DNA of 64,000 nt from Dechloromonas sp. HYN0024 (GCF_003441615.1 NZ_CP031842.1:2426001-2490000), one strand, 5' to 3'; counted from the stretch's first letter, positions 1 to 9,313 are shown. The notes: generated by a model not told the origin, from the sequence alone. Numbers and translations: made by a program.

Positions 1-1
1 C

Positions 2-361
2 GGCGGCGAGCGCCAGCGCATCTCGATTGCCCGCGCCCTGCTGATCGACCCGAAGATACTGATCCTCGACGAAGCGACCTCCTCGGTCGATACCGAAACC
101 GAGAAGGAAATCCAGAAGGCGCTCGACAATCTGGTCCGTGGCCGCACCACCATCGCCATCGCCCACCGCCTGTCCACGCTGCGCAAGGCCGACCGCCTCG
201 TCGTCATGGATCGGGGCCGTCTGGTCGAACTGGGCAACCACGACGAACTGATGGCAGCCGAAGGCCACTATTACAAGCTCTATCAGGCCCAGGCGCGCAA
301 TGTCGATACCGAAGACACCCTGCAGCGCGCCCCTGACGCCCCAAAAACCCATACGGTCTGA
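2..361 (+). CDS. ABC transporter ATP-binding protein, C-terminal fragment (cyanophycin-locus type)
   Basis: The gene runs in from outside the window, and only its last 119 codons are visible. They hold the ABC signature ([11 protein letters not shown]), Walker B ([12 protein letters not shown]) and the switch histidine (AIAHRLST), so this is the end of a nucleotide-binding domain, probably of a fused permease-ATPase exporter. It stops 7 bases before a DUF1854 gene and lies upstream of two cyanophycin synthetases. ABC transporters of this kind recur at proteobacterial cyanophycin loci. The substrate cannot be told from this fragment. Confidence 0.9.
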   Translation, partial: GGERQRISIARALLIDPKILILDEATSSVDTETEKEIQKALDNLVRGRTTIAIAHRLSTLRKADRLVVMDRGRLVELGNHDELMAAEGHYYKLYQAQARNVDTEDTLQRAPDAPKTHTV

Positions 362-368
362 GTCCACG

Positions 369-839
369 ATGACGAACCCCAATTTTCAACTACGCCGCGA
401 CGCCTTCGGCCAACTGGTCCTGACCGCTGGCAATGGCGACATCCACGAGGGCGTCGTTCCCGTGCGCGCCTTTCCAATCGGCGCGCCGGACGAGGGCATC
501 GCCCTGGTCAATGTCGAAGGGCATGAAGTCGGCTGGGTCGAGCGCCTGGCCGATCTGCCGGCCGATATTGGCCGCCTGGTCGACGAAGAACTGGCCAGTC
601 GCGAGTTCGTACCGGAAATCGAGAACATCGTCGATGTCTCGAGCTTCGCCTGCCCGAGCACCTGGCAGGTCAAAACCAATCGTGGCCCGGCCTCGCTGAT
701 CCTCAAAGGCGAAGACGACATTCGCCGCCTGACGCAGACCCGCCTGCTGATTGCAGACAGCAACGGCATCCAGTTCCTGGTCCGCGACACCGGTGCGCTG
801 GACCGGCATAGCCGCAAGCTGCTCGACCGATTCCTGTAA
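369..839 (+). CDS. DUF1854 family protein, cyanophycin-associated
   Basis: A 156-aa protein with no signal peptide or membrane segment. Its sequence (IHEGVVPVRAFPIGAPDEG near the N-terminus, ending in SRKLLDRFL) matches the DUF1854 family, known mainly from next to cyanophycin synthetase genes. The ATG at 369 is chosen because it follows the ABC gene's stop by 7 bases. An upstream in-frame ATG at 300 would overlap that gene by about 60 bases. Translational coupling with the ABC ATPase is likely. The biochemical role is unknown; a part in cyanophycin transport or turnover is inference from context. Confidence 0.8.
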   Translation: MTNPNFQLRRDAFGQLVLTAGNGDIHEGVVPVRAFPIGAPDEGIALVNVEGHEVGWVERLADLPADIGRLVDEELASREFVPEIENIVDVSSFACPSTWQVKTNRGPASLILKGEDDIRRLTQTRLLIADSNGIQFLVRDTGALDRHSRKLLDRFL

Positions 840-882
840 CGCCGCGTACCAAAACGTTACATTTTTTTGTCACGGGTAATCC

Positions 883-936
883 AACGCTGGTCGAAAGCGT
901 TAATAATTGTCAGATGCCCCATAACAATTTCTGACA
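883..936. promoter_or_regulatory. Inverted-repeat-rich region upstream of cphA'
   Basis: The 122-bp gap before the first cyanophycin synthetase gene holds a hairpin (AACGCT/AGCGTT, 883-901) and two nested inverted repeats: AATTGT at 905-910 with ACAATT at 924-929, and TGTCAGA at 908-914 with TCTGACA at 930-936. These could be operator arms or a leader structure. No protein is known to bind here, so this is sequence observation only. Confidence 0.35.
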
Positions 937-961
937 GTGGACGGAGCTGGGCCAAACAAGC

Positions 962-3217
962 ATGAAGAAAAAAGACATCATCATTCGGGACATCATCGCC
1001 CTGCGCGGCCCGAACATCTGGACTTACCGCCCGGTTTTTGAAGCCTGGATCGATATCGGCGAGTTCGAAGACTATCCTTCCAACAAGCTGCCCGGCTTCA
1101 CCGAGCGCCTGACCACCTTTCTGCCCTCGCTGATCGAGCACCGCTGCAGCCGCGACGAACGCGGCGGCTTCATCGCCCGACTCAATGAAGGCACGTGGAT
1201 CGGCCACGTCCTCGAACATGTCGCCCTCGAACTGATGACCATGGCCGGCCTGCCCGGTGGTTTCGGCCGAACCCGCGAGACGACCGAACGTGGCGTATAC
1301 AAGCTGGCCATCCGCAACTGGCACGATGACGTCACGAAAATCGCCCTCGAACAGGGTATTTCGCTGATCCTTGCCGCCGTCGAAAACCAGCCCTTTGATG
1401 TCGCCGATATCGTCGATACGCTGCGTCGCAAGGTCGACCGCAAATATCTCGGCCCATCAACCGCCGCCATCGTCAATGCCGCCGACGACCGCGACATCCC
1501 GGCCATCCGCCTGCTCGACGACGGGAACCTCGTCCAGCTCGGCTATGCTGGCGCCATGCGCCGCATCTGGACAGCCGAAACCGACCAGACCAGCGCCATC
1601 GCCGAAACCATTTCACGCGACAAGGACCTGACCAAGGAACTGATTTCCTCGGTCGGCGTCCCGGTCCCCGAAGGCCGCGAAGTCGATAGCGCCGACGACG
1701 CCTGGGATGCCGCCGAAGACATCGGCCTGCCGGTCTGCGTCAAGCCGACTGACGGCAACCACGGGCGCGGCGTCTTCATTGACCTGACGACCAAGGAAGA
1801 AGTCGCACGCGCCTACGCCATTGCCGTCGAGGAAGGCTCTGGCGTGCTTGTCGAACGTTCCATACAGGGCATCGAACACCGCCTGCTGGTGGTCGGCGGC
1901 AAGCTCGTCGCAGCCAACCGCAGCGATCTCATCACGGTGACCGGCGACGGCAAATCGACTGTCCAGGAACTGATCGCCAGCCAGGTCAATACCGACCCCC
2001 GCCGCGGCTCGACCGAACTGCATCCGCTCTCGCTGATCCGCATCGACACCGCCGCCAAGATCGAACTCGAACGTCAGGGCCTCAATGCCGACAGTGTGCC
2101 GGTCAAGGACCGCGTCGTGCTCATCCAGCGCAATGCCAATCACGCTTTCGACTGCACCGACGAAGTCCACCCCGACACCGCCCAGGTCGTCGCCCTGGCC
2201 GCCCGCGTCGTCGGCCTCGACATCGCCGGCGTCGATCTCGTCTGCGAGGACATCTCGAAGCCGCTTGATGCCCAGCGTGGCGCCATCGTCGAAGTCAACG
2301 CCGGCCCCAGCCTGCTCATGCACATCAAGCCGGGCATCGGCAAGCCGCGTCCGGTCGGTCAAGCCATCGTCGACAACCTGTTCAAGGAAAACCAGAACGG
2401 CCGTGTGCCGCTGGTCGGCGTCACCGGCACCCACGGCCGCAACCCGGTTGCCAAGATGGTCGCCCACCTGATCTACCTCTCCGGCCAGCACGCCGGGCTG
2501 GCTTGCAAGGACGGCATCTACCTCAATCGCCGGCAGGTTCAGAAGCCCTGTGCCGCCAATTGGGATGGCGGTCGTCGCCTCCTGCTCAACCGCGCCATCA
2601 AGGCTGCCGTCATCGAAAACGGTGCCGATGTGATTCTTGGCGAAGGCCTCTCCTACGACCGTTGCTCGGTCGGCATCGTCACCAACATCGTGCCCGACGA
2701 AGAAGACCTGTCGCGCTGGAATGTCCAGCCGACCGGCGGCGAGTACTACACGACCCACCGCTCGACCTACCGGACCCAAATTGATGTCGTGCTGCCCGAC
2801 GGTCATGCCGTGCTCAATGCTGAAGACGAACTGGTCGCCGACTTTGCCGACCTGTGCGATGGCGAAGTGATTTTCTTCGCCGTCAATCCGGCCAACCCCA
2901 TCCTGCTCGCCCATCTGGCTGCCGGCAAGCGTGGCGTCACTGTCTCCGACAAGCGTATCGTTCTGCGTTCCGGGGCCGACGAAATCCGCCTCAGCCGCCT
3001 CGTCGATGCACCCTATATCGGCAAGCCCAAGCAAGCCAAGAACATTGCCAACGTGCTGGCCGGCGTTGCCGCCGGCTGGGCTCTGGGCCTGAGCAAGGAA
3101 GTCCTGACCACGGGGATCAAGACCTTCGGTCTCGAACTGGTCGATCCCGCCGCCCTGATACCGCAGCTCGCCAAAAAGTCGCAACCCGCCAAGAAGCCGG
3201 CTTCCGCCCGCAAATAA
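962..3217 (+). CDS. cphA': Cyanophycin synthetase-like protein CphA' (degenerate Mur-ligase P-loop)
   Basis: A 751-aa homologue of cyanophycin synthetase, which builds the multi-L-arginyl-poly-L-aspartate storage polymer. The N-terminal domain (IIALRGPNIW) is followed by an ATP-grasp domain with KPTDGNHGRG near residue 260, then a Mur-ligase-like domain. Where active CphA has GTNGKTT, this protein has GTHGRNP (about residues 489-495), so the P-loop Lys and Thr are lost. It lies 15 bases before the second synthetase, forming the cphA'-cphA pair known in betaproteobacteria. It may act only with its partner, or only on preformed beta-Asp-Arg units as the cyanobacterial CphA2 enzymes do; both are inference. 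Confidence 0.88.
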   Translation: MKKKDIIIRDIIALRGPNIWTYRPVFEAWIDIGEFEDYPSNKLPGFTERLTTFLPSLIEHRCSRDERGGFIARLNEGTWIGHVLEHVALELMTMAGLPGGFGRTRETTERGVYKLAIRNWHDDVTKIALEQGISLILAAVENQPFDVADIVDTLRRKVDRKYLGPSTAAIVNAADDRDIPAIRLLDDGNLVQLGYAGAMRRIWTAETDQTSAIAETISRDKDLTKELISSVGVPVPEGREVDSADDAWDAAEDIGLPVCVKPTDGNHGRGVFIDLTTKEEVARAYAIAVEEGSGVLVERSIQGIEHRLLVVGGKLVAANRSDLITVTGDGKSTVQELIASQVNTDPRRGSTELHPLSLIRIDTAAKIELERQGLNADSVPVKDRVVLIQRNANHAFDCTDEVHPDTAQVVALAARVVGLDIAGVDLVCEDISKPLDAQRGAIVEVNAGPSLLMHIKPGIGKPRPVGQAIVDNLFKENQNGRVPLVGVTGTHGRNPVAKMVAHLIYLSGQHAGLACKDGIYLNRRQVQKPCAANWDGGRRLLLNRAIKAAVIENGADVILGEGLSYDRCSVGIVTNIVPDEEDLSRWNVQPTGGEYYTTHRSTYRTQIDVVLPDGHAVLNAEDELVADFADLCDGEVIFFAVNPANPILLAHLAAGKRGVTVSDKRIVLRSGADEIRLSRLVDAPYIGKPKQAKNIANVLAGVAAGWALGLSKEVLTTGIKTFGLELVDPAALIPQLAKKSQPAKKPASARK

Positions 3218-3232
3218 CAAGGATCAAGCGTC

Positions 3233-5806
3233 ATGGACGTTTCCCGCATTCGCGCCCTGCGCGGCCCCAACCTGTGGAGCCGGCACACCGCCATTCAGGC
3301 CATCGTCTCCTGTGAAGGGGCCGAGGTCGCCATCTCCGACCTGCCCAATTTCGAAGCCCGCCTGCGCGAGCGCTTCCCCGAACTGGGCGATCTGATCCCC
3401 TCCGACCACCTCGACACGGTGTCGATGGCCCACGCCCTGGAATTCGCCGCGCTCGGCCTGCAAGCCCAGGCCGGTTGCCCGGTGACCTTCAGCCGTACGG
3501 CGCAGACGGTGGACCAGGGTGTCTATCAGGTCGTCGTCGAATACACCGAAGAAGATGTTGGCCGTCTGGCCTTTGAGCGGGCCGAACAATTGTGTCTTGC
3601 CGCCCTCAACGACACCCCCTTCGACCTTGATGGCACGCTCAAGGAATTGCGTGACCTCGACGAAGACATCCGCCTCGGCCCGTCGACCGGCGCCATCGTC
3701 TCGGCCGCCATGAGCCGTGGCATTCCCTACCGCCGCCTGACGCAAGGCAGCCTCGTCCAGTTCGGCTGGGGCAGCAAGCAGAAGCGCATCCAGGCCGCAG
3801 AAACCAGCTTCACCAGCGCCATCGCTGAATCGATTGCGCAGGACAAGGAGCTGACCAAGAAGCTGCTGCACGCTTCCGGCGTCGCTGTGCCGCACGGCCG
3901 CCCGGTCGACGACGAGGACGATGCCTGGGTCGCCGCCCTTGAAGTCGGCCTGCCGGTCGTCGTCAAGCCGCAGGATGGCAACCAAGGCAAGGGTATTTCG
4001 GTCAACCTGACCACTGAGGAACAGGTGCGCCGCGCCTACCGCGTCGCCATCGAATTCCGCGATGACATCATGGTCGAGAAATTCCTCTCCGGCCACGACT
4101 GGCGCCTGCTCGTCATCGGCGACAAGCTGATCGCCGCCGCCCGGCGCGACCCGCCGCTGGTCATCGGCGACGGCACCCACACCGTGCGCGAGCTGGTCAA
4201 TATCGTCAATTCCGACCCCCGCCGCTCGGATGGCCACGCCACCTCGCTGACCAAGATCCGCTTCGACGAAATCGCCCTTGCCCGCCTTGAAGAACAAGGC
4301 TACAGCGCCGACTCCGTGCCCGGCCGGGGCGTTCGCGTCGTCCTCCGCAACAACGCCAACCTGTCCACCGGCGGTACCGCCACCGACGTCACTGACGACG
4401 TGCACCCCGAACTCGCCGCCGCCGCCGTTGCTGCAGCACAGACCGTCGGTCTCGACATCTGCGGCATCGACGTCGTCTGCGACACCATGCACAAGCCGCT
4501 CGAAGATCAGGGTGGCGGCATCGTCGAATGCAATGCCGCACCCGGCCTGCGCATGCACCTTGACCCCTCCTTCGGCAAGGGCCGCGCTGTCGGCGAAGCG
4601 ATTGTCGGCATGATGTTCCCGGATGGTGACAATGCGCGCATCCCGGTCGTCGCCATCGCCGGCACCAATGGCAAGACGACAACCAGCCGCCTGATCGGCC
4701 GCATTTTCGAATCGAACGGCCTGCGCGTCGGCATGACCAGCACCGACGGCATTTATGTCGAAGGCCGCCGCATCGATTCCGGCGACTGCTCTGGCCCGCG
4801 CAGCGCGCGCAATGTGCTGATGCACCCGGACGTCGACGCAGCCGTCTTCGAGACCGCCCGTGGCGGCGTCCTCCGTGAAGGCCTCGGCTTCGACATGTGC
4901 GACGTCGCCGTGATCACCAATATCGGCCTCGGCGACCACCTCGGCCTCAACTACATCACGACGGTCGACGAACTCGCCGTCGTCAAGCGTGTCATCGTCG
5001 AAAACGTTGCCCCCACCGGCACCGCCGTCCTCAATGCGGCCGACCCGGTGGTTGCCGCAATGGCCCATCACTGCCACGGCGAAGTCATCTTCTTTGCCCG
5101 CGACCGCATGAACCCCGTCCTCGCCACGCATCGTGCTCAGGGCAAGCGGGTTGTCTATGTCGAACGCGATGCCGTTATCTGCAGCGAAGGTCGCAAGAAA
5201 CATCGCATCCCGCTCGCCAACATACCGCTCACGCGCAACGGCAGCATCGGTTTCCAGGTCGAAAACGCCATGGCCGCCCTGGCCACTGGCTGGGCCCTCG
5301 GCTATGACTGGGAAATCATCGAACGCGCCCTGGCCAATTTCGTCAGCGATGCAGCGACCGCCCCCGGCCGCTTCAACGTCTTCGACTACAAAGGCGCCAC
5401 CCTGATCGCTGACTACGGCCACAATCCGGACGCCATCCAGGCCCTGGTCGGGGCCATCAACAACATGCCGGCGGTGCGCCGCTCGGTGGTCATCAGCGGC
5501 GCCGGCGACCGGCGCGACGACGACATCCGCCAGCAGACCGAAATCCTCGGCGATGCCTTCGACGACGTCATCCTCTACCAGGATGCCTGCCAGCGCGGCC
5601 GGGAAGATGGCGAAGTCATCGGCCTGCTCCGCCAGGGTCTCGCCAACGCCCGCCGCACCAAGCAGATCGACGCCATCACCGGCGAATTCATCGCCATCGA
5701 CACCGCCCTCACCCGCCTGCAACCGGGCGATCTCTGCCTGATCCTGATCGACCAGGTGGAAGAAGCACTGGCGCATATTGCCAAGCGTATTGCCGAATCG
5801 AACTGA
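3233..5806 (+). CDS. cphA: Cyanophycin synthetase
   Basis: An 857-aa enzyme, near the usual CphA length, which adds aspartate to the backbone and then arginine to the side chain in ATP-dependent steps. The N-terminal domain begins VSRIRALRGPNLW. The ATP-grasp domain contains KPQDGNQGKG near residue 244. The Mur-ligase-like domain has an intact P-loop GTNGKTTTSRL near residue 477 and a GHNPDA motif near the C-terminus. It follows cphA' by 15 bases in the same operon and ends just before a strong terminator. All key motifs look intact, so this should be the main catalytic subunit. Confidence 0.95.
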   Translation: MDVSRIRALRGPNLWSRHTAIQAIVSCEGAEVAISDLPNFEARLRERFPELGDLIPSDHLDTVSMAHALEFAALGLQAQAGCPVTFSRTAQTVDQGVYQVVVEYTEEDVGRLAFERAEQLCLAALNDTPFDLDGTLKELRDLDEDIRLGPSTGAIVSAAMSRGIPYRRLTQGSLVQFGWGSKQKRIQAAETSFTSAIAESIAQDKELTKKLLHASGVAVPHGRPVDDEDDAWVAALEVGLPVVVKPQDGNQGKGISVNLTTEEQVRRAYRVAIEFRDDIMVEKFLSGHDWRLLVIGDKLIAAARRDPPLVIGDGTHTVRELVNIVNSDPRRSDGHATSLTKIRFDEIALARLEEQGYSADSVPGRGVRVVLRNNANLSTGGTATDVTDDVHPELAAAAVAAAQTVGLDICGIDVVCDTMHKPLEDQGGGIVECNAAPGLRMHLDPSFGKGRAVGEAIVGMMFPDGDNARIPVVAIAGTNGKTTTSRLIGRIFESNGLRVGMTSTDGIYVEGRRIDSGDCSGPRSARNVLMHPDVDAAVFETARGGVLREGLGFDMCDVAVITNIGLGDHLGLNYITTVDELAVVKRVIVENVAPTGTAVLNAADPVVAAMAHHCHGEVIFFARDRMNPVLATHRAQGKRVVYVERDAVICSEGRKKHRIPLANIPLTRNGSIGFQVENAMAALATGWALGYDWEIIERALANFVSDAATAPGRFNVFDYKGATLIADYGHNPDAIQALVGAINNMPAVRRSVVISGAGDRRDDDIRQQTEILGDAFDDVILYQDACQRGREDGEVIGLLRQGLANARRTKQIDAITGEFIAIDTALTRLQPGDLCLILIDQVEEALAHIAKRIAESN

Positions 5807-5823
5807 CCCACATCGCCCCCGAC

Positions 5824-5852
5824 AAGGCCCGGCACTGACCGGGCCTTTTTTT
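5824..5852 (+). terminator. Rho-independent terminator of the cyanophycin operon
   Basis: An inverted repeat AAGGCCCG / CGGGCCTT with a 5-base loop is followed by a run of seven T, 18 bases after the cphA stop codon. Confidence 0.88.
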
Positions 5853-5906
5853 GGACGTTCGGAATGCTCAAAAAAATGTGACGACTCGATATGGATGACT
5901 CAATTC

Positions 5907-7538
5907 GGCCCAGAGCGTGTAAAAACGCTGCGCAGATCTACCCCACGGAAAGTTGTCGCAAGTAGTTTGGCTGTAGCAAGGCAGAAATATTGATTGGGAA
6001 GCGCAATGGGCAAAGCAAAAAGGCCCTATTGGGCCTGCATCGCTCCAATTAATGCCGCAACTCCCAATATTTTCATCACCCGCTTCAAATTGTAGGCAAG
6101 CACCTGCAAACTCATTTCGGCACTAACTCGATCCAGTGTTCGAGTCAGGAAATGAGCGCCACCCATCCATAACTTGAGAGTACCAAAGGGATGTTCAACC
6201 GTCTGGCGGCGGATGCGCATGCTGTCAGGAGCCTGGTCTAGCCGAATCTGCATCTCTTCGAGCACCGTTTGATGCTCCCAGCGACTAACGCGTCGGTAAT
6301 CACTTGGTGTGCATTGTTCCTTGATAGTGCAGCGCGGGCAGTGCGAACTCCAGTAGCGGTGAAGTTTCAACCCAGCTTCGATGCGTGAGAAGCGCCAGAT
6401 CAAACGCTGTCCTGCCGGGCACTGATACTCATTGGCTGCCGGATCGTAAATGAAGTCGGCCTTATCGAAACGGCCATCGGCCTTGGCTCCAGAGGTTCCC
6501 GTTTTGGGGACGATTGCGGTAATGCCAGCCTGCTGGCAGGCGAGGATTTCATCGCTTTTGAAGTACCCACGATCAGCGATCACCGTTAGATCGCTGACAC
6601 TCATGGCCTCACGTGCTTGCTTGGCCATATTCGAGAGTTGATCTCGGTCAGTGCCAATGTTGGTGACTTCGTGAACCACGATCAGGTGGTGCTTTGCATC
6701 AACCGCCGTCTGGACGTTGTAGCCCACGACGCCTGTGCCGCGCGTCTTCATGGAGCGAGCATCCGGATCGGTCAGGGAAATCTGCTTGTCTGGCGATTGC
6801 TCAAGTTCGACCTCGATCTCCTTGAGCTTTTGCATTTGCGCCTTCAGTGCCGAAATCTTATCACTGAGCCGCTCTGTCTTGGCTTGGGCGATTTCCGGCG
6901 CCTGCCGATCTGCCGTATCCAGCTCGGTCAAATATCGATTGATGCTCGATTCGATCTCTTCCATTCGGCGTTGTAATTTCGCCCTGGTGAAATTCCGGTC
7001 CCGGTTATTCACCGCCTTAAATTTGCTGCCATCAATGGCGACCAAGGCTTCAGTGAAGAAATTCAATTGCTGACACAGAACGACGAATTGACGGCAAACA
7101 TTGCGGATGGGCTTGCCATTGTCCTTGCGGAAGTTGGCAATCGTCTTGTGGTCAGGCGTGAGGCGCCCCATAAGCCACATCAGTTCAACATTTCGTTGTG
7201 CCTCTCGCTCTAACCGGCGACTCGACTGGATGCGGTTGAGATAACCGTAGATATAGAGTTTCAGTAGCACCGCTGGATGGTAGGCTGGCCGACCCGTCTC
7301 TGCCGGATCAACACCATCAAAACCGAGATTACCTAGCGACAGTTCATCGACGAAGACATCAATAACCCGGACTGGATTCGACTCAGTTATGTAGTCGTCG
7401 AGTAACTCTGGCAGCAATGTGCTTTGAGTCCTGCTTTCGCCTTGAACGAAACGCTTCATCTCGCCCACCTTAATATCAATGCCTATTGCATTGACCCAGC
7501 CAAGCACAATTCGTTCACGTTTTTACACACTCTGGGCC
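5907..7538 (-). mobile_element. IS1182-family insertion sequence
   Basis: Terminal inverted repeats of 21 bp lie at 5907-5927 and 7518-7538 and match at 20 of 21 positions; both ends begin GGCCCAGAG. They enclose one leftward transposase gene, giving an element of 1632 bp. The flanking bases (ATTC on the left, ATGA on the right) do not form a target duplication. The copy may therefore have recombined or lost flanking DNA since insertion. Confidence 0.88.
6026..7459 (-). CDS. IS1182-family transposase
   Basis: A 477-aa DDE transposase. The N-terminal region carries GRPAYHPAVLLKLYIYGYLN and a SRRLEREAQRNVELMWL segment, typical of the IS5/IS1182 superfamily. Catalytic acids are seen in VAIDGSKFKAV and TVIADRGYF, with the C-terminal RRQTVEHPFGTLKLWMG holding the last one. 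A cysteine cluster (CPRC, then KEQC) sits in the C-terminal third. The ATG at 7459 (MKRFVQGESR) fits the family better than an ATG 16 codons upstream. The frame is intact, so the element could be active. Confidence 0.92.
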   Translation of the reverse strand: MKRFVQGESRTQSTLLPELLDDYITESNPVRVIDVFVDELSLGNLGFDGVDPAETGRPAYHPAVLLKLYIYGYLNRIQSSRRLEREAQRNVELMWLMGRLTPDHKTIANFRKDNGKPIRNVCRQFVVLCQQLNFFTEALVAIDGSKFKAVNNRDRNFTRAKLQRRMEEIESSINRYLTELDTADRQAPEIAQAKTERLSDKISALKAQMQKLKEIEVELEQSPDKQISLTDPDARSMKTRGTGVVGYNVQTAVDAKHHLIVVHEVTNIGTDRDQLSNMAKQAREAMSVSDLTVIADRGYFKSDEILACQQAGITAIVPKTGTSGAKADGRFDKADFIYDPAANEYQCPAGQRLIWRFSRIEAGLKLHRYWSSHCPRCTIKEQCTPSDYRRVSRWEHQTVLEEMQIRLDQAPDSMRIRRQTVEHPFGTLKLWMGGAHFLTRTLDRVSAEMSLQVLAYNLKRVMKILGVAALIGAMQAQ

Positions 7539-7755
7539 ATGAGCGGTCGGTCAATTTTTCCTCCGGATAGCGGTCGTTCCTTACTGGATCGCCAGTGCCA
7601 ATAACACCAATGTCATTGGCGTCCGTATTATCATTACATATCCGGAGTGGTCCCCACATGACCACAACGACAAATCAATCAGTTGCGGAAAACTTCCATG
7701 CTCCTTGTTCATTAATATGCGGACAGGTGGGCCGTTAGCTAACTTTAGGTCGCAT

Positions 7756-8310
7756 ATGACTTTGCCTCGCTTTACGCTGCTTTTTCTTCTTGCCACGGCA
7801 ACCATGGCCCATGGTCAATCACCGTCATTCAATCGCTACACCGATGATCTTCCTCAACTCCTAGAAACTGATGCCGTAACCGTGATGGCAAGAGGCATGA
7901 CCCACGACTTTGCAGCAAAAATATGTGGGCGCTTGGATGGGGATGTCGCTGCTACGGTTGTTGCTGAGGTTACCGAATGGAGAAAACGTAATGACATGTT
8001 TTTTCGCGGCGCATCAGCGGCACTCAACGAAATCGGTGATCGCCACCTTCCCGTTGGCGGAGAACAAGCCAAGCAAGGCTACTTTCAATCAGTACTAGTA
8101 ACAACGGCGAAAGCTACAAATCAACGGCTAATGAAACAGTTGAATGGTGCAACGCTCGACAATAGCGTGCTGCCCCCAGAGGCCGCATGCATGGGTCTGA
8201 GCCGCATGCTTCATGATGGCGTAGGTGACTTCAAGAACACTCCGGAAGTTACACGTGCGTTGGTGTCCTATATGCAGCGGAAGAGCATCCTCTCCAGCAA
8301 TACACGCTGA
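7756..8310 (+). CDS. Exported protein of unknown function
   Basis: A 184-aa protein with a clear signal peptide: PRFTLLFLLATATMA, with likely cleavage after AHG or AHGQS. No known domain is recognised. The mature part is soluble and mainly helical in composition, with cysteines near the start (AAKICGRL) and the end (EAACMGLS). An in-frame ATG at 7705 exists, but the 7756 start places the signal peptide correctly. It lies between an IS1182 element and another exported orphan, in a stretch less GC-rich than the flanking operons, so acquisition by transfer is plausible. Confidence 0.6.
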   Translation: MTLPRFTLLFLLATATMAHGQSPSFNRYTDDLPQLLETDAVTVMARGMTHDFAAKICGRLDGDVAATVVAEVTEWRKRNDMFFRGASAALNEIGDRHLPVGGEQAKQGYFQSVLVTTAKATNQRLMKQLNGATLDNSVLPPEAACMGLSRMLHDGVGDFKNTPEVTRALVSYMQRKSILSSNTR

Positions 8311-8614
8311 CACTACGCTCGACACTGACGTGGTACCTAAAGCCGCCCAAACCTTTTAGTTCGACTTTGTTGAGTGTTAGCTTTACAACGCTGGCTAGGC
8401 GGTTTTGGGGACTTCACTGCCCAGAAGTGAAGGCGTATCGGGCAACAATCGGCCAACTCCGGACGGTGGTGGGATAGCCATATAGCAGCCCTCTGAGGGC
8501 TCTCATTATATGCTATCGTCCTGTTTTGGATGGTCGGCTTGATACGGGGTATCCCATCATGACGGAATACATCATTTCATTTAGGTTCCACAACTAACAC
8601 TGGGTCACATAAGC
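8311..8614. other. Intergenic region with two hairpins, no gene seen
   Basis: About 300 bases without a convincing reading frame. Two short palindromes are visible: CTTCACT/AGTGAAG with a 7-base loop near 8414-8434, and AGCCCTC/GAGGGCT with a 1-base loop near 8486-8500. Neither is followed by a strong T run. Confidence 0.4.
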
Positions 8615-9130
8615 ATGACTACGTTTGCTCGCTCGCTACTCGTAGCATTCTTGCTACTCGTGTCAGTTCCCGCTCGAGCAATTGAGGCCGAAGAGGCTGA
8701 GGCAGCCGTGCAAAAGGAAGAACTGAGTAACCTTGGTACTTTGGGCAAAGGAATCGCTCTTGGATTGGAAAGCAGCGGAAAGCTCGTTTCCCGGCGCAAG
8801 CAGCCTAATCGCCACGTCGAGAGTTCAAGGGATGAGGTATCAACCTACTCTTTTCTTGGCGTGCGCACGGAGTGGTTGCGGCCGGGGCCAATTCCCGAAA
8901 AGGTTCTCCTATATTCCGTTGAAATCCAAGGGAGAAGGCATCCCGTTTCTGGCCGCCTAGCTGTTGGGTCTGCCACAACAAAACGAATTGCCAGTCGCTA
9001 TGGGGAACCCTCAACACGTACTGGCTCAACAATGGTCTATTTCGCTCCTGACCATGTTCAAGATACAAGAATCACCTTTCGTTTTAGCGACGGGGTGCTT
9101 GAGGCCATACGATGGGACTTTTTAGACTAG
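8615..9130 (+). CDS. Exported protein of unknown function
   Basis: A 171-aa protein with a signal peptide (ARSLLVAFLLLVSVPARA, cleavage likely after ARA). The C-terminal half contains LAVGSATTKRIASRYGEPS and then TMVYFAPD, a layout like small BamE/SmpA-type folds, where a 'G...V...YGEP' turn precedes beta strands. No lipobox is present. The resemblance is weak and the function is unknown. It lies downstream of another exported orphan and faces the end of the nir operon. Confidence 0.6.
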   Translation: MTTFARSLLVAFLLLVSVPARAIEAEEAEAAVQKEELSNLGTLGKGIALGLESSGKLVSRRKQPNRHVESSRDEVSTYSFLGVRTEWLRPGPIPEKVLLYSVEIQGRRHPVSGRLAVGSATTKRIASRYGEPSTRTGSTMVYFAPDHVQDTRITFRFSDGVLEAIRWDFLD

Positions 9131-9313
9131 TCCATTGTCATGATTGCCCAGCCCATCGTTCCAGGGTGCCTGCGCGAAAAGCCGTGCAGTCCGGTGAATT
9201 CAAACGCTCCTGAGTGACAGCTTTCCAAATCCGGCTACGGCAGCAAAGGGCACGGTGCCGACGAATAGCCGAATTCTATTTCCGCGGCTTTTTATCCGGT
9301 TGACCATGACAAC

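Noticed and set aside
1613-3220. Long leftward frame of 535 codons opposite cphA'
   Set aside because: A shadow of a high-GC gene on the other strand: rich in Asp, Gly and Val, without domains. The rightward gene matches a known family throughout.
3224-5776. Leftward frame of 850 codons opposite cphA
   Set aside because: Antisense shadow of cphA with repetitive low-information sequence and no motif.
5903-7542. Target duplication for the IS1182 element
   Set aside because: Flanking tetranucleotides ATTC and ATGA differ, and no other short direct repeat is seen next to the inverted repeats.
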